NCBI GenBank assembly: GCA_018398765.1
Contig: JAHBMJ010005483.1
Span: forward strand, 58,046 to 122,045
Direction of reading: 5' to 3'
Source: Chromera velia
Taxonomy: Eukaryota; Sar; Chromeraceae
DNA: 64,000 nucleotides
Shown here one piece after another: positions 1 through 9,363 of this stretch (positions are counted from its first letter, which is position 1; every line of letters starts with the position of its first letter). The notes beneath the pieces were generated by a model, which had not been told where the DNA came from, ran no database searches, and worked only from the letters and a program-made list of their open reading frames with translations. Both the position numbers and the translations under genes were made by a program.

Positions 1-245
1 CCGAGAGGGGGGCGGTATCATCTTCTGTCTGTAAGAGCAAACATACAGGGAGAGGGGTTTTGTCCCCTTCTGTCTGCAAGAGTGAGAAGGGCGTAGAGAG
101 GTAGTATACTGGCACCGTGCTTTTGTCGCAAGAGTGGCCAAATGTCGAAAAGGGGTTATACCTTTCCTATCTGCGGCTGTATGTTACACAGAGAGAGGGG
201 CTATGTCGTCATTTGTTTACAAGAGTGAGTAGGGCGCGCTGTGAA
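1..245. repeat. Degenerate ~45-bp tandem repeat
   Basis: About five imperfect units follow one another. Each has a purine block like GAGAGGGG, a T-rich middle with TGTCTG or TTGTTT, and an end like CAAGAGTGAG. Units begin near positions 3, 51, 97, 148 and 191. Similarity is modest and only visible by eye. A 78-codon plus-strand frame crosses it (117-353), but I see no family similarity. The 240 bp between this repeat and the histone gene hold the histone's presumed promoter, in which I recognise no motif. Confidence 0.4.
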
Positions 246-483
246 CATGGAATGACAGATGTTTCAGATTCCGCAGATGAGTTGATTTGGCAGGAGGATG
301 TTGAGGGGTACTGGAAGGCATGTAAGCTTGAAAGGTATGTGAGTGACATATAAGTGATGCCAGTGGGTGTTTGCTGGAACGTGACAGGCATAGTTTGAAG
401 GAGGTGCTCAGTATATTAATATCGGAGTGGATCGAAGGCCACAAACCCGAAACATCCCGAAACCTTCCCAAAGGAGACTGACG

Positions 484-780
484 ATGGCAGGAAAAAGTCT
501 CGGAAAAGGCGGTGTCAAGAGACACAGAAGGGTCCTTCGGGATAACATCCAAAGAATCACCAAGCCCGCCATCCGCAGGCTGGCTCAACGTGGTGGAGTG
601 AAAAGAATTGCCTCTGAAATCTACGAAGAGATTCGTGGGGTACTCAAAGAGTTCGTGAAACGTGTCGTCAATGACGCCATTTCGTATGCGGAGTACGGGC
701 AAAGACTGACCGTAGTCCCCATGGATGTTGTACGTGCATTGAAGCGCCAGGGGAGGACCATATACGGTTTTGGAGGATAA
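484..780 (+). CDS. Divergent histone H4 variant, intronless, 98 codons
   Basis: The product is a nucleosome core histone that pairs with H3 in the H3-H4 tetramer. The fold is fully recognisable: [48 protein letters not shown] and the C-terminal YGFGG. I start it at the ATG at 484 because the H4-like tail begins there; an in-frame ATG at 427 would add 19 unrelated residues. The mature protein is 97 residues against the usual 102: the first five (S1-K5) are missing, so R3 and K5 are absent, while K8, K12 and K16 remain. Lys20 is Arg, K77 is Gln, K79 is Leu, G28 is Arg, R39 is Gln and Y88 is Arg. Canonical H4 is among the most conserved proteins known, so this is a variant or a very divergent lineage copy. 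I see no histone-type 3' stem-loop after the stop. Confidence 0.93.
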   Translation: MAGKSLGKGGVKRHRRVLRDNIQRITKPAIRRLAQRGGVKRIASEIYEEIRGVLKEFVKRVVNDAISYAEYGQRLTVVPMDVVRALKRQGRTIYGFGG

Positions 781-880
781 AGGGTCAGTGTCTGCAAGAT
801 AAAGAGGAAATGGGACAGAAGATACGCACCCCATCTTCTTTCTTTGTTGCTGTCTCCTAGTTTCTCTCCGTTTTCTCTCA

Positions 881-1536
881 CTCAGATTGAGGCTGCTGAA
901 TTGTAGATGTGCTTTTCGCGTGAAACGAGGGAGGATGGAGAGCAAGGAGCCAGAGGACTTGACACTTGATACGAGAAAGAGTGGGGGGTGGGTGAGGTAA
1001 GGGGAAAAGGGGGAGCGAGCAAAGGGATGGCCGGCAGAAGATACGGAAAAAGACAGGCAGATAAGTAGACAGAAAGAGGAAAAAAAAAAAAGAAAACAGA
1101 CAAAGACGGATACATACAGACAGACCGACCGACAGACAGACAGACAGACAGACGAACAGACAGAAAGTGTCGTTCATTCTTTCCCATCTGTCCAACTTTC
1201 ATATTCTTCTTTTGTTTCTTTGTGTCTTTGCATTTCTTTCTTTGGCGCCCACTCAGTGGCCTTTTTCGTCATTGGTACAGAGTGAAAGGGCAAGAGAGCT
1301 AGCAGCCTTGAGACGCACCTTGCGGATCCATTATCACCCAAAATCACTGATGAGAAACAAAGAACGATACTGTAGTTTGTCTCTCTGAAAAGAAAGAAAA
1401 CACATACCTGTCTGTTTGTAGGCCAAACAAGGAAGGTATCGAAAATAAAGAGCGTACAGCCTGTCTCCATTTATTTTTTGTGCGAAAAGAAGAAGGGAAA
1501 AAGATCAGGTATATAGTCTGTCTGTGTGATTCTGTG

Positions 1537-1567
<31 letters not shown>

Positions 1568-2098
1568 GACTCTTTTTTCTCCTTCTCTGTTTGTTTTTTG
1601 TTCTCTTTATTCCCCACCATCCCTCTTTCTCTTCCTCCTTCTGTTCTTCTATCTGTTGTGTGCATGAAGAAGGGAGGGAGAAAAAGAAACATGTAGTCTG
1701 TCTGTCAAAAGAAGAAAGAAAAACACAGAAGAGAATGAAGAAAGAGAAAAGGAAAAGACACTATAGTCTGTCTGTCTATCTGTCTTGTCTGTCTGTCTGT
1801 ATGTGCCCACATGCCCTCCTTCCCTCTGAGGCTATCCCTTCCTTCTTTCCTTAGGTCCTTCTGTCCGTCCGTTCGTCTGTCTGTTTATCCTTGCTGTTTC
1901 TGACTTGCTCTTTCTATCTATCTCTCTTTTCCGCACGCGTGCGCGCATATGCTCTTTCTTTCACACAAACACACACGCACGCACACACACGCACGCAAAC
2001 ACAGACATACACGCGCAAATATACACACACACACACACACAGAGAGAGAAAGAGAGACACACACACATATTAACAGAGACAGACATTGATTTATTGCC
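881..2098. repeat. Non-coding stretch packed with simple repeats
   Basis: No gene is visible between the histone and the cyclophilin fragment. The stretch holds GACA repeats around 1120-1160, TGTC/TGTT repeats around 1518-1566 and 1770-1805, and AC/GA dinucleotide runs from about 1963 to 2070. Open frames on both strands here are Cys/Leu/Ser or Thr/His strings produced by the repeats. Confidence 0.7.
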
Positions 2099-2251
2099 CT
2101 AGCTCAATGGTAAAAGAAGAGTGGATCTGTTGCTTTTGTCTTCCTCCTCCTGAAGACTCTCACAGCGAGGAAGTTTAACAGAAAAATCAAAGCTGGTGGT
2201 GTATTCAAGTACATATAATACCGATATATGCATATACGCATGCACCGCCAG

Positions 2252-2434
2252 GTAGGTCTGTTGTCGATGGCCAACGCGGGACCGAAGACGAACGGGTCGC
2301 AATTCTTCATCACCACCGAGTTGACTCCCCACTTGGACGGCCGTCGCGTCGTGTTCGGAGAGGTCCTGGAGGGGTACGAGGTTGTGAAGAAGATGGAGAA
2401 GACGAGAACGCCGGGGAAGGGCCCCCCCTCCTAG
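2252..2434 (+). pseudogene. Orphan exon of a cyclophilin-type peptidyl-prolyl isomerase
   Basis: A single exon-like segment reads [29 protein letters not shown] and [12 protein letters not shown], the C-terminal half of the cyclophilin domain that catalyses proline isomerisation. An AG acceptor at 2250-2251 precedes it in the right phase. The residue equal to CypA W121 is His and the one equal to H126 is Arg; the Trp change is seen in some cyclophilin subfamilies. The frame stops after [12 protein letters not shown], where intact members continue with a conserved VVI-D-G strand. I found no upstream exon carrying the catalytic Arg/Phe half between the histone gene and this point. Either this is a gene fragment, or the missing exons lie left of the window with the histone gene inside an intron; I favour a fragment. 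Confidence 0.7.
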
Positions 2435-3140
2435 AACGGAACGTGAGGTCATGATAAAAAATTGTATGGGTCACAGTTAGGGGCAGATTGACATACCATC
2501 GTACATCATCATACATCATCGCACGTCTGATTCATTTATGTAGATAAGGCTACAGACAAGGTTTGGTTGGGGGGTTGTGTTTGAGCTAGGATCTGACATG
2601 TTATTCATCGTCACTGAATTACTGAATGCCACTAAATTGGCACTAATATTATCGACCTAGTTATTGGTATGATTTGTTGATGATCCTAGTAATAATATAA
2701 GCAATTACTGATTGATTGACTAGATATATATTCAGACTGCCCTTTGCCATTGGGATATGATGGCTGGTGGGTTAAGTCACCTCATCATCATCATCAGTTA
2801 ATTATTATTATTATTAATCGGTCTATAGGCCATCATGCAGTGCATGAGTCTAGGACAATGCTGTATTGCCCCTTTGCCAGACCTGCATCATACAACGGGA
2901 GGGGGCTTCACTCTCGTAACTCTAAACACCCTGCATCTAAAAGATGCTTTCTAAATCGCTGATGTCGTTTCCCTTCTCTGGGAGGAGTGCGACAACTGCA
3001 ACAGAGACTCTCAGGCAGTAGAGGCAGACAGGAAGACCGGTGGAGAGGGGGGACGGGAGATGTACGTGGGAGATGGAAAAAGAACATTCAGAGGTGAGAC
3101 GGGAAGAGAGGTAAGTAACCATCACATGCATCGAATCGCA
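2435..3140. other. No gene seen
   Basis: AT-rich DNA with CATCAT and ATTATT microsatellites. I recognise nothing coding. Confidence 0.6.
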
Positions 3141-3144
3141 GGCC

Positions 3145-4685
3145 TTACAATGGAGAGCGCAGACAGATGTTTCGCAAGAGTCGCAGGGCCGGTATGGGTG
3201 AGTGTCTAAGTGCCAGGGTGACCTTCATTCGTGCCAACAATTCGCTTTGCGTGGCGTGTTTTAGAGGGGTGGAGTCTATCAATAGCAACCACTTTCTCTC
3301 TCTTTCTTGGGCTTTGTCTAATTTGGCTTCAATTTCGGCTACAATTGCATTTAGAGCCTCTCGATCTGCTCTTGCTTCTGTGTATTCAGTCAGTCGGTGC
3401 AGTAGATCGTCTGCTTTGCCCCTGCATGCAGGGTAAACCGCGTCTTCCAGCCCTTTATACGGTGCATGGGGGCGACTACCAAGCAACATATACAGCAAGG
3501 CTGAAAAAGGGCCTGAGGACCAGATCGCAGCGCGAGGGAGGGAAACGAAACAGGGGGACGAAGGGGATGAAGGAAAAGTAGAGGAAAGGAAGAGGAGAAA
3601 CAAACGTTAGGCAGTAGGATAAGACGTTTGGAACACATTCGGTCTGACTCCTCTGCCAAACTGCAAAACTGCCCCCCATGAAGCGGCCTTTTCTAGACAA
3701 CCATCAATCCATTCATCAACTTCCCGGTTGATCACTGTTCTTAAGAGAAGGAGACGGCCAACCTTAGTGGCTTTCTTTCTTCTTCTGATGGTTGGATTGA
3801 CAGTCATAAATTCTTCTAATCCAGTCGACCCAATCAATTTTTGTGTGTGCATCATCGAGGAAGGACAATCACCATTCATTAAAGCCGACCAGGCACCCGC
3901 GGGCATCTTGAGGTCAATATGTTTTAAGTTAGTCAAATACTCTGCAAGTCTCATCGATATATGCACACGTGCAGGAAGTAGACCGACAGCACACAGGGTA
4001 GGTACACGGAAAGAGGAGAGAGACAGATTCAAAGCCTAACGGACAAAGTGCAATTGAAGGATATCTAATGCATCCATGTCTGACTTGCGGACAGGCAGAC
4101 AGTCAAACGCATATAGAGCAACAGGCAACCAGAAAGCGCACAAACATAAAATTTTTGCTGCGGGGGGCAGGCGACCTAAAGAGAGTGCTACGCTCTTTGC
4201 ATGACCCATCCGTTTACTCGCTATGCTAAGCCTCTCTTCTATTACCTCCCTTAAGTCTCCCCCTTCGAACAAAAGAACACCCAGATACTTATACGACCCC
4301 ACTCTCTCGACTTCTTTTCCCCCAAACACAAGCCTGCCTTCAATTGTAGGGTAAGAGTCGGACAGACGCATGATTTTCGTCTTTTTTAAATTAACAGTGA
4401 GCCCCTTCTCTTCACAAAAAGAATTCAATTCATTCAAGCTGACCTGCAGGTCATACACGCTCTCAGCAACGAGGACAAGGTCATCGGCATAACCAAGGCT
4501 ATCGCACTCAACCCCACCAAGCAGAACCTCTACACGACCGGAAGCTTTCACTCTTTCATGCAGATCATTGATGAAAATCAAGAAGAAAAGAGGGGAGAGA
4601 AGATCCCCTTGTTTCATCTCTTTCTCTTCCTTGAACATAAAAGGGCTGCCAGTGATGCTTCCGTACACATTTGTATACATTATGA
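3145..4685 (-). mobile_element. 5'-truncated, decayed LINE retrotransposon (RT to zinc-knuckle tail)
   Basis: Read on the minus strand, 4680-4036 encodes the second half of a non-LTR reverse transcriptase: the QGDLLSPLFF motif, catalytic YADD in GYADDLVLV, GLTVNLKKTKIM and YLGVLLFEGG. The palm N-terminal motifs are absent, as expected of a 5'-truncated insertion. The frame is interrupted by a stop at 4036-4038, after which recognisable tail sequence continues (RLAEYLTNLKHIDLKMP, at 4032-3607). The final part (3603-3145) carries a degraded zinc knuckle of the form C-R-G-K-A-D-D-L-L-H-x4, with the last Cys replaced by Tyr. A similar intact knuckle occurs in the separate LINE tail at 47342-47815. 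I see no clear poly-A tail or target-site duplication. Confidence 0.85.
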
Positions 4686-4689
4686 ATAT

Positions 4690-5579
4690 TCCTAGGAATC
4701 TTCATTCATTTGTCAGTGTTTCATCATCTTTCATTTGTCTACCAATTATGTAGCAAATTATATAAATTTGCTTCAAATTAATCGTAATTAATTAGAATGA
4801 ATCCAATGAATAAAAATGAACATTATGAAAATTACTCCTATTATTTTATGTTTGAATGTCTACTTAGACAGCTATAGCATGCCCTTGAATGATTTAATAA
4901 TTTTTAGATTTAATCTTTGGGGTTTTTCCTGCAATGTTTTTCTATCTAGTTTTCTATCTAGATTCTGAGATCGATCAACTAATTAGTTAACTAATAAGTG
5001 ATTTTTTTTCGATAAGAGCAGCCTGAGCTATGATGATTAGTCTAGGTTGATGGTACTAAGCATTAGGAACACTAGTCGTAATATTGTTATTGGAACAATC
5101 TGTTAGACAGTGTCAGTTGGTTTTTAGTCTGCTTGAGGATCATGCAAAGAGACTTGACTTGCAACCGGAGTATCAGACTTTCAGACGCGATTGGCAGTTA
5201 AATAAGCTTGAGACAAGCAAGACACACGGCAAGGGAGCTGAAAACGAATGCCTTTTCCCGCTCGGTCTGCGTGAGACGGAACGAAAAGAAGGCGGTCGTT
5301 TGTTCAATGTGCGCGCACACGTTCCTCAACGTTCTATTGCTGCTTTGGACTCAGGTGGCTCAGCACTGCACCCCCTCCTCTGCAGGCAGAGTAGATCCAG
5401 TTCCAGGCGATACATGCATGCAACCAGGCAAGCAGGATGAATGAATGAATGACTAAGCCAGGGGGGCAGTCCATTTTCATGCAAGTCTTCTTCATGGACC
5501 TAGCGCTGATATCCACAAAGAGATATTTTCTGTGAACAAAAAAGAGCTCTGGACTGACGACTGATGCATTGAAGGGCAT
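4690..5579. other. AT-rich DNA and 3' flank of heme oxygenase; no gene supported
   Basis: Positions 4690-5080 are strongly AT-rich. A 118-codon plus-strand frame at 5084-5440 shows no family similarity and ends in repetitive sequence. The right part is the likely 3' untranslated region of the minus-strand heme oxygenase gene. Confidence 0.5.
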
Positions 5580-7996
5580 TTACATGGAAAGAGCGAAAAT
5601 GTGAGCATGCAGATGTTGAAAGAGCAAATCTGAAACATGGGTGCAGCCCATTCTGAGGAGAAGATAAGAAAGTCAATGAACTTCTGAAAACACGTGGCGG
5701 CTTCTCACCCCTTTCTCCGTCAGGGTCTCTCTCTACTGCCCCACACCATTATCAGCCTCCGCTCACACACAGTTTCCATAGCCCCCCGCCCCCCCCCCTC
5801 AGTCAGTCAGACAGACAGTCAGACAGACTTACTTGAAGGCTGCTGCCGTTTCGTCAACACAAGCTTGTCGTTCGCTCTCAGTCCACGACCGTGCGAGGGC
5901 GTCAATCGCCCCTGACGTCCTCTCCAGCAAAGCCTTGACGTCTCCCTCCCACTGATAAAACTTCAGGGTCTCCCCGTCAAGAAGCAATTCCGCCATCCGC
6001 TTGCCGATCATTCTCCCCCCCGCCGTGTGCGCGAAGTAAAAGTTGTAGAAGTGGTTCACGAACCTGCGAGGCATGTCCGACAAGGGCAGTGCTTTCAAGA
6101 AAAGGAGGAGGAGCCTTACTGCGTCCACGCATCATCCAGTACACTAGCCAGATGTCGCTCCACGTAGGACTGAAACAAAGAGAGAAGGAAAGAAGCCGCA
6201 ACTCCAAAAGCAAAACCGTAACAGGCTTTGGGGTGACTATTTGGGCGAACCTGGTGCTGCCAAAGCCCGTAATCACAGCACCCATGCACTAGGCTTCGTT
6301 TCCATTCTAGCTGAGAGAGTGAGAGATGAGATGAGAGGAGAGGAGAAGACATGAGAGAGAGAGAAGGCGGGAAGGGAACCGGAACCGACCGTGGAATTGA
6401 CTCCTTCGCCGCCTGCTGTAGAGTCTGCAAGCAAGTCAAAGCATAAATACCACAGCAGTGGAATTAAGCACTTGATCAGCCCAGGCAACAGGCGAACCTG
6501 GCACTCATGCCTTCCTTCTTTGCATGATCTTTCTTTTTTTCTTTTTCTTTCTTTCTTCCTTCCTTCAAACCTTTCTTTCTTTCTTTGTTTGTTTGTTTGT
6601 TTGTTTGTTTCTTTCGTTTCATTCGTTCCTTCTTTCTTTCTTTCTTTCTTTCCTTCCTTCCTTCCTTCCTTCTTTCTTTCTTTCTTTCTTTCTTTCCTCT
6701 CGCGACTTCACCCCTTCCCTCCGTTCGTTTTTTTATTTTTCTTTCCCTTTCTTCCCCTTCCCTTTTCTTCACTTTTTCTTTATTTCTTTCCGTCCTTCCT
6801 TTCTTCTCCTCTGACCCTTTTTCTCCCTTTTTTTACTTTTCCTTCCTTGTTTCTTTCTATTCGGTGAAAGAGGCATTTTCTTTCGCAGTCACATACAGTC
6901 ATCCTGTTTCACCAGGCAGACCGATTCCTCATCTTTCTGTCGCCCCCCTTTTTCCCCCAACTATTTCACTTTTCTGTCTGCTACTTATTATTATGATTCT
7001 CACCCTCCCAGTCACATTCGAAAAAAAACAACCACGAAAGATGACTCGAGTCCATTCGAGGTTGAAGTACAACCAAATCAATTTCTGCTATCCGGTCTGG
7101 ATCTACTGCGGCTCTCCCCACCTCTGCATACTCCTTCCCCGGGCTGGCCACCTCAGGTCTCGTGAGCTGCACGCCCTTGGAAGGTGCGAACTCTTCGGTG
7201 ATCCACACAACGTCCTTCTCCAGCGCCTCCCGTCTCTCCAGCCCCGTGTTCCGAAGAGACGATAGCGCCTCGTCAGCGCCCACCAGGTCCTCCAAAACTG
7301 CGTAGACGTGCTGAGAGTCCACCAGAAACTGCATCCATCATTGCGAGGAACAAAAGCATGAGAGAACACGTGATGGGGGTCCACAAGCAAATTGCAGCAG
7401 CATGAACAAAGACTTTGGGAGAGACGATGAACATCTGAGGAGACGGCGAACGAAAGAAAACATCAACCGTCTCATTCAAAGAGAAGCAGAGCAAGCGCTC
7501 TCCCTTTCGCGAAAGACACAGCTCTCGTGCATCCATGCATCTATTCGAGCTCTCGGGTTTCTTCGTCACTCCTGACTTGGAGATAGTCCGCCAATGTGGG
7601 GTCCCATTTCTTCACAGGCGTTTGCGCCTTCTGCTCCCCCTCTTTCGACTGATCCCGTGTGTGAAGTTTCATCGCAGCCTTCCTCAAGGGCCCTTTGATG
7701 AAGGACTCCTCCACCTCGACCGCAGTGGAAGTGGAGGTGGCACTGCCCTCTTCAGCAGTCGTGGCGCTTTTCAGCGTGACCGTCCTGCTCGGCACTCGCT
7801 GGCCTCTTCGGACGTACGGAGACGGATGACTGCTGAGAGGGGAAGAACTCAAGAAGGCCGAAGACGGGGAGAGGGAAGAAGCACTGAAATGAAAAACACA
7901 CACACGGCGACAGTCATTTACAGACGCAGAAAGTAACCCCAGAAGAAGCCACCAGAGTGGCCGCCTGTCTGCCGATAGCTGCATCATCTGCCTCAC
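5580..7996 (-). CDS. Heme oxygenase, predicted plastid-targeted, 5 exons, 326 aa
   Basis: The enzyme opens heme to biliverdin IXa with release of CO and iron; in algae it acts in the plastid toward bilins. Exons: 7996-7577, 7328-7122, 6169-6120, 6063-5833, 5652-5580; all phases join. The proximal heme ligand is His112 in MKLHTRDQ, followed by KWDPTLADYLQ spliced to FLVDSQHVYAVLEDLV. The distal helix reads FAHTAGGRMIG (residues 236-246). RNTGLERREALEKD and FYQWEGDV also match plant-type enzymes. The first ~90 residues have a hydrophobic stretch (LWWLLLGLLSASV) and then a Ser/Pro-rich basic segment, like a signal peptide plus transit peptide. The last exon (KMGCTHVSDLL onward, 25 residues) rests on splice phase alone and has little similarity. 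Intron 2 (952 nt) holds a long tetranucleotide pyrimidine tract. Confidence 0.92.
6531..6860. repeat. TTTC/TTCC/TTTG tetranucleotide tract inside heme oxygenase intron 2
   Basis: Roughly 330 bp made almost only of TTTC, TTCC and TTTG tetramers. On the transcribed (minus) strand it is polypurine GAAA/GGAA/CAAA. Long frames across it on both strands are artefacts. Confidence 0.85.
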
Positions 7997-7999
7997 AGC

Positions 8000-9363
8000 T
8001 CAAAAACCCAGGAGACGCCTAGGAGACACACAACTGTGAAGACTGTGAGAACCAGTCACTGAGTCTCGAACAGAGGTGTGCAAGCTGAAGGCCAATTCGG
8101 AAGGGAGCATATTAATATATATACTGAGGAGACGCTGCAAACAAACGCTCAAAGTGGCCCGGAAAGCGTAGCTGAGGGGCACTTACAAAGAGTTGAGGTG
8201 GGAGGGCGCGCATGTCGCCGCGAATCTACGATTGAAAAATCTGACGCACGCAGCTATAGATTGAATGTCCCGAAAATATAGAGCTATATCGATATATTAA
8301 TATGCAGGATGCCACTTTCATAGGCTCCAGTGGCATGCCGGGGCCCAGTAAAACATTCTTGAGACCGAAACAAATGGATTGAAGGCAAAATTTAGAGGTT
8401 TCACTGAAGAAAACAATAATATTTAGATCAAAGTCTACAATTAAAAAATTTGGAATCAAATTTCAGTTACAGGTAGTTACAGGTACATATGTAAAAACTA
8501 CTATCTTGCTAGGCGACGCACAGTGGTAAAAAAAAAAAAGAATAGACATGTCAAGCTTTTTTTTTTCTTTTTTTTTTTTTTAGTCTGGTGGTCAAAGGTC
8601 CAAACAAACTTAGCAACGGACCCGGGTAGGTTTTGTAGTTAGATGTGTTTTTGTTATATGTTTGGCACTTCCAATAAAATAATAAAAAAAATAATAATAA
8701 AAATTAGGCTTCTCAAGATTTTTTTTTCTTTTTTTTTAATCACTGTGCATCGCTTAGCGATCTTGCAAGGAATACTGTGTTACTTACTTAGTTAGTTAGA
8801 GAATGTCTAACCCCTGTTGGAGCTGTAAGCTCCCGGGCGGTTATATATATTTTTTGAGCATTAAAATTTTAATATGCATGGTATAACATGATGCGTCTTT
8901 TTTAAGTCATTTGTGTATTTGATTACTTAATATTTTTTTTTCAGCCTCCATTGATTGTGATTATAATTATTGCGGTCAAAACTGGCCCCCAAGTGGGCTT
9001 ACTAGCGCATATTATAGCATATTAGCATCATTTGGGTTTTGGCCAGCCAAGATATGCATTATCACACAATGTAATATAATGATTTTTCATAAAAATATGA
9101 AGAATTATGATTTTTTTACAATCGTTATTAAATTAGAATCAATCGAAAATTTCGACGAAAAAACATGCATAATTTAACATGAATGTTATTTAAAAGATTT
9201 TTTTGAATGAGAATTAATATTATTTAAAACAAATCTATATTAAGTCTTTTTGTAGAAAACCGAGTTTAAAAAGAATAATGATTAAATTCAACATAATGAA
9301 ATTGTTCTATACTGGCTATAAAGTATAATAATAATATGTGTGGAAACAATGTTAGGCACATGG
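8000..9363. other. AT-rich intergenic DNA
   Basis: No gene is visible. It contains the small inverted-repeat element listed separately, several A and T homopolymers, and otherwise unstructured AT-rich sequence. Confidence 0.6.
8503..8766. mobile_element. MITE-like inverted-repeat element, ~250 bp
   Basis: The left arm reads TAGGCGACGCACAGTGGT then an A run (from 8510). The right arm (8733-8756), reverse-complemented, reads TAAGCGATGCACAGTGATT then an A run. The arms match at about 24 of 30 positions. The 7-mer ATCTTGC occurs at 8503-8509 and again at 8760-8766 and may be the target-site duplication, although three bases (GCG) lie between the right arm and the right copy. No coding sequence is inside, so this is a non-autonomous element of unknown superfamily. 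Confidence 0.55.

Noticed and set aside
427-483. Nineteen-residue N-terminal extension of histone H4 from the ATG at 427
   Set aside because: The added residues have no H4 character, and the ATG at 484 gives a normal tail start.
6391-7265. Phe/Leu/Ser-rich plus-strand frames in the pyrimidine tract
   Set aside because: They are translations of TTTC/TTCC repeats inside a heme oxygenase intron.
7890-7930. A 38-nt intron in the heme oxygenase presequence
   Set aside because: GT-AG ends exist, but it is far shorter than the other introns and the frame reads through without it.
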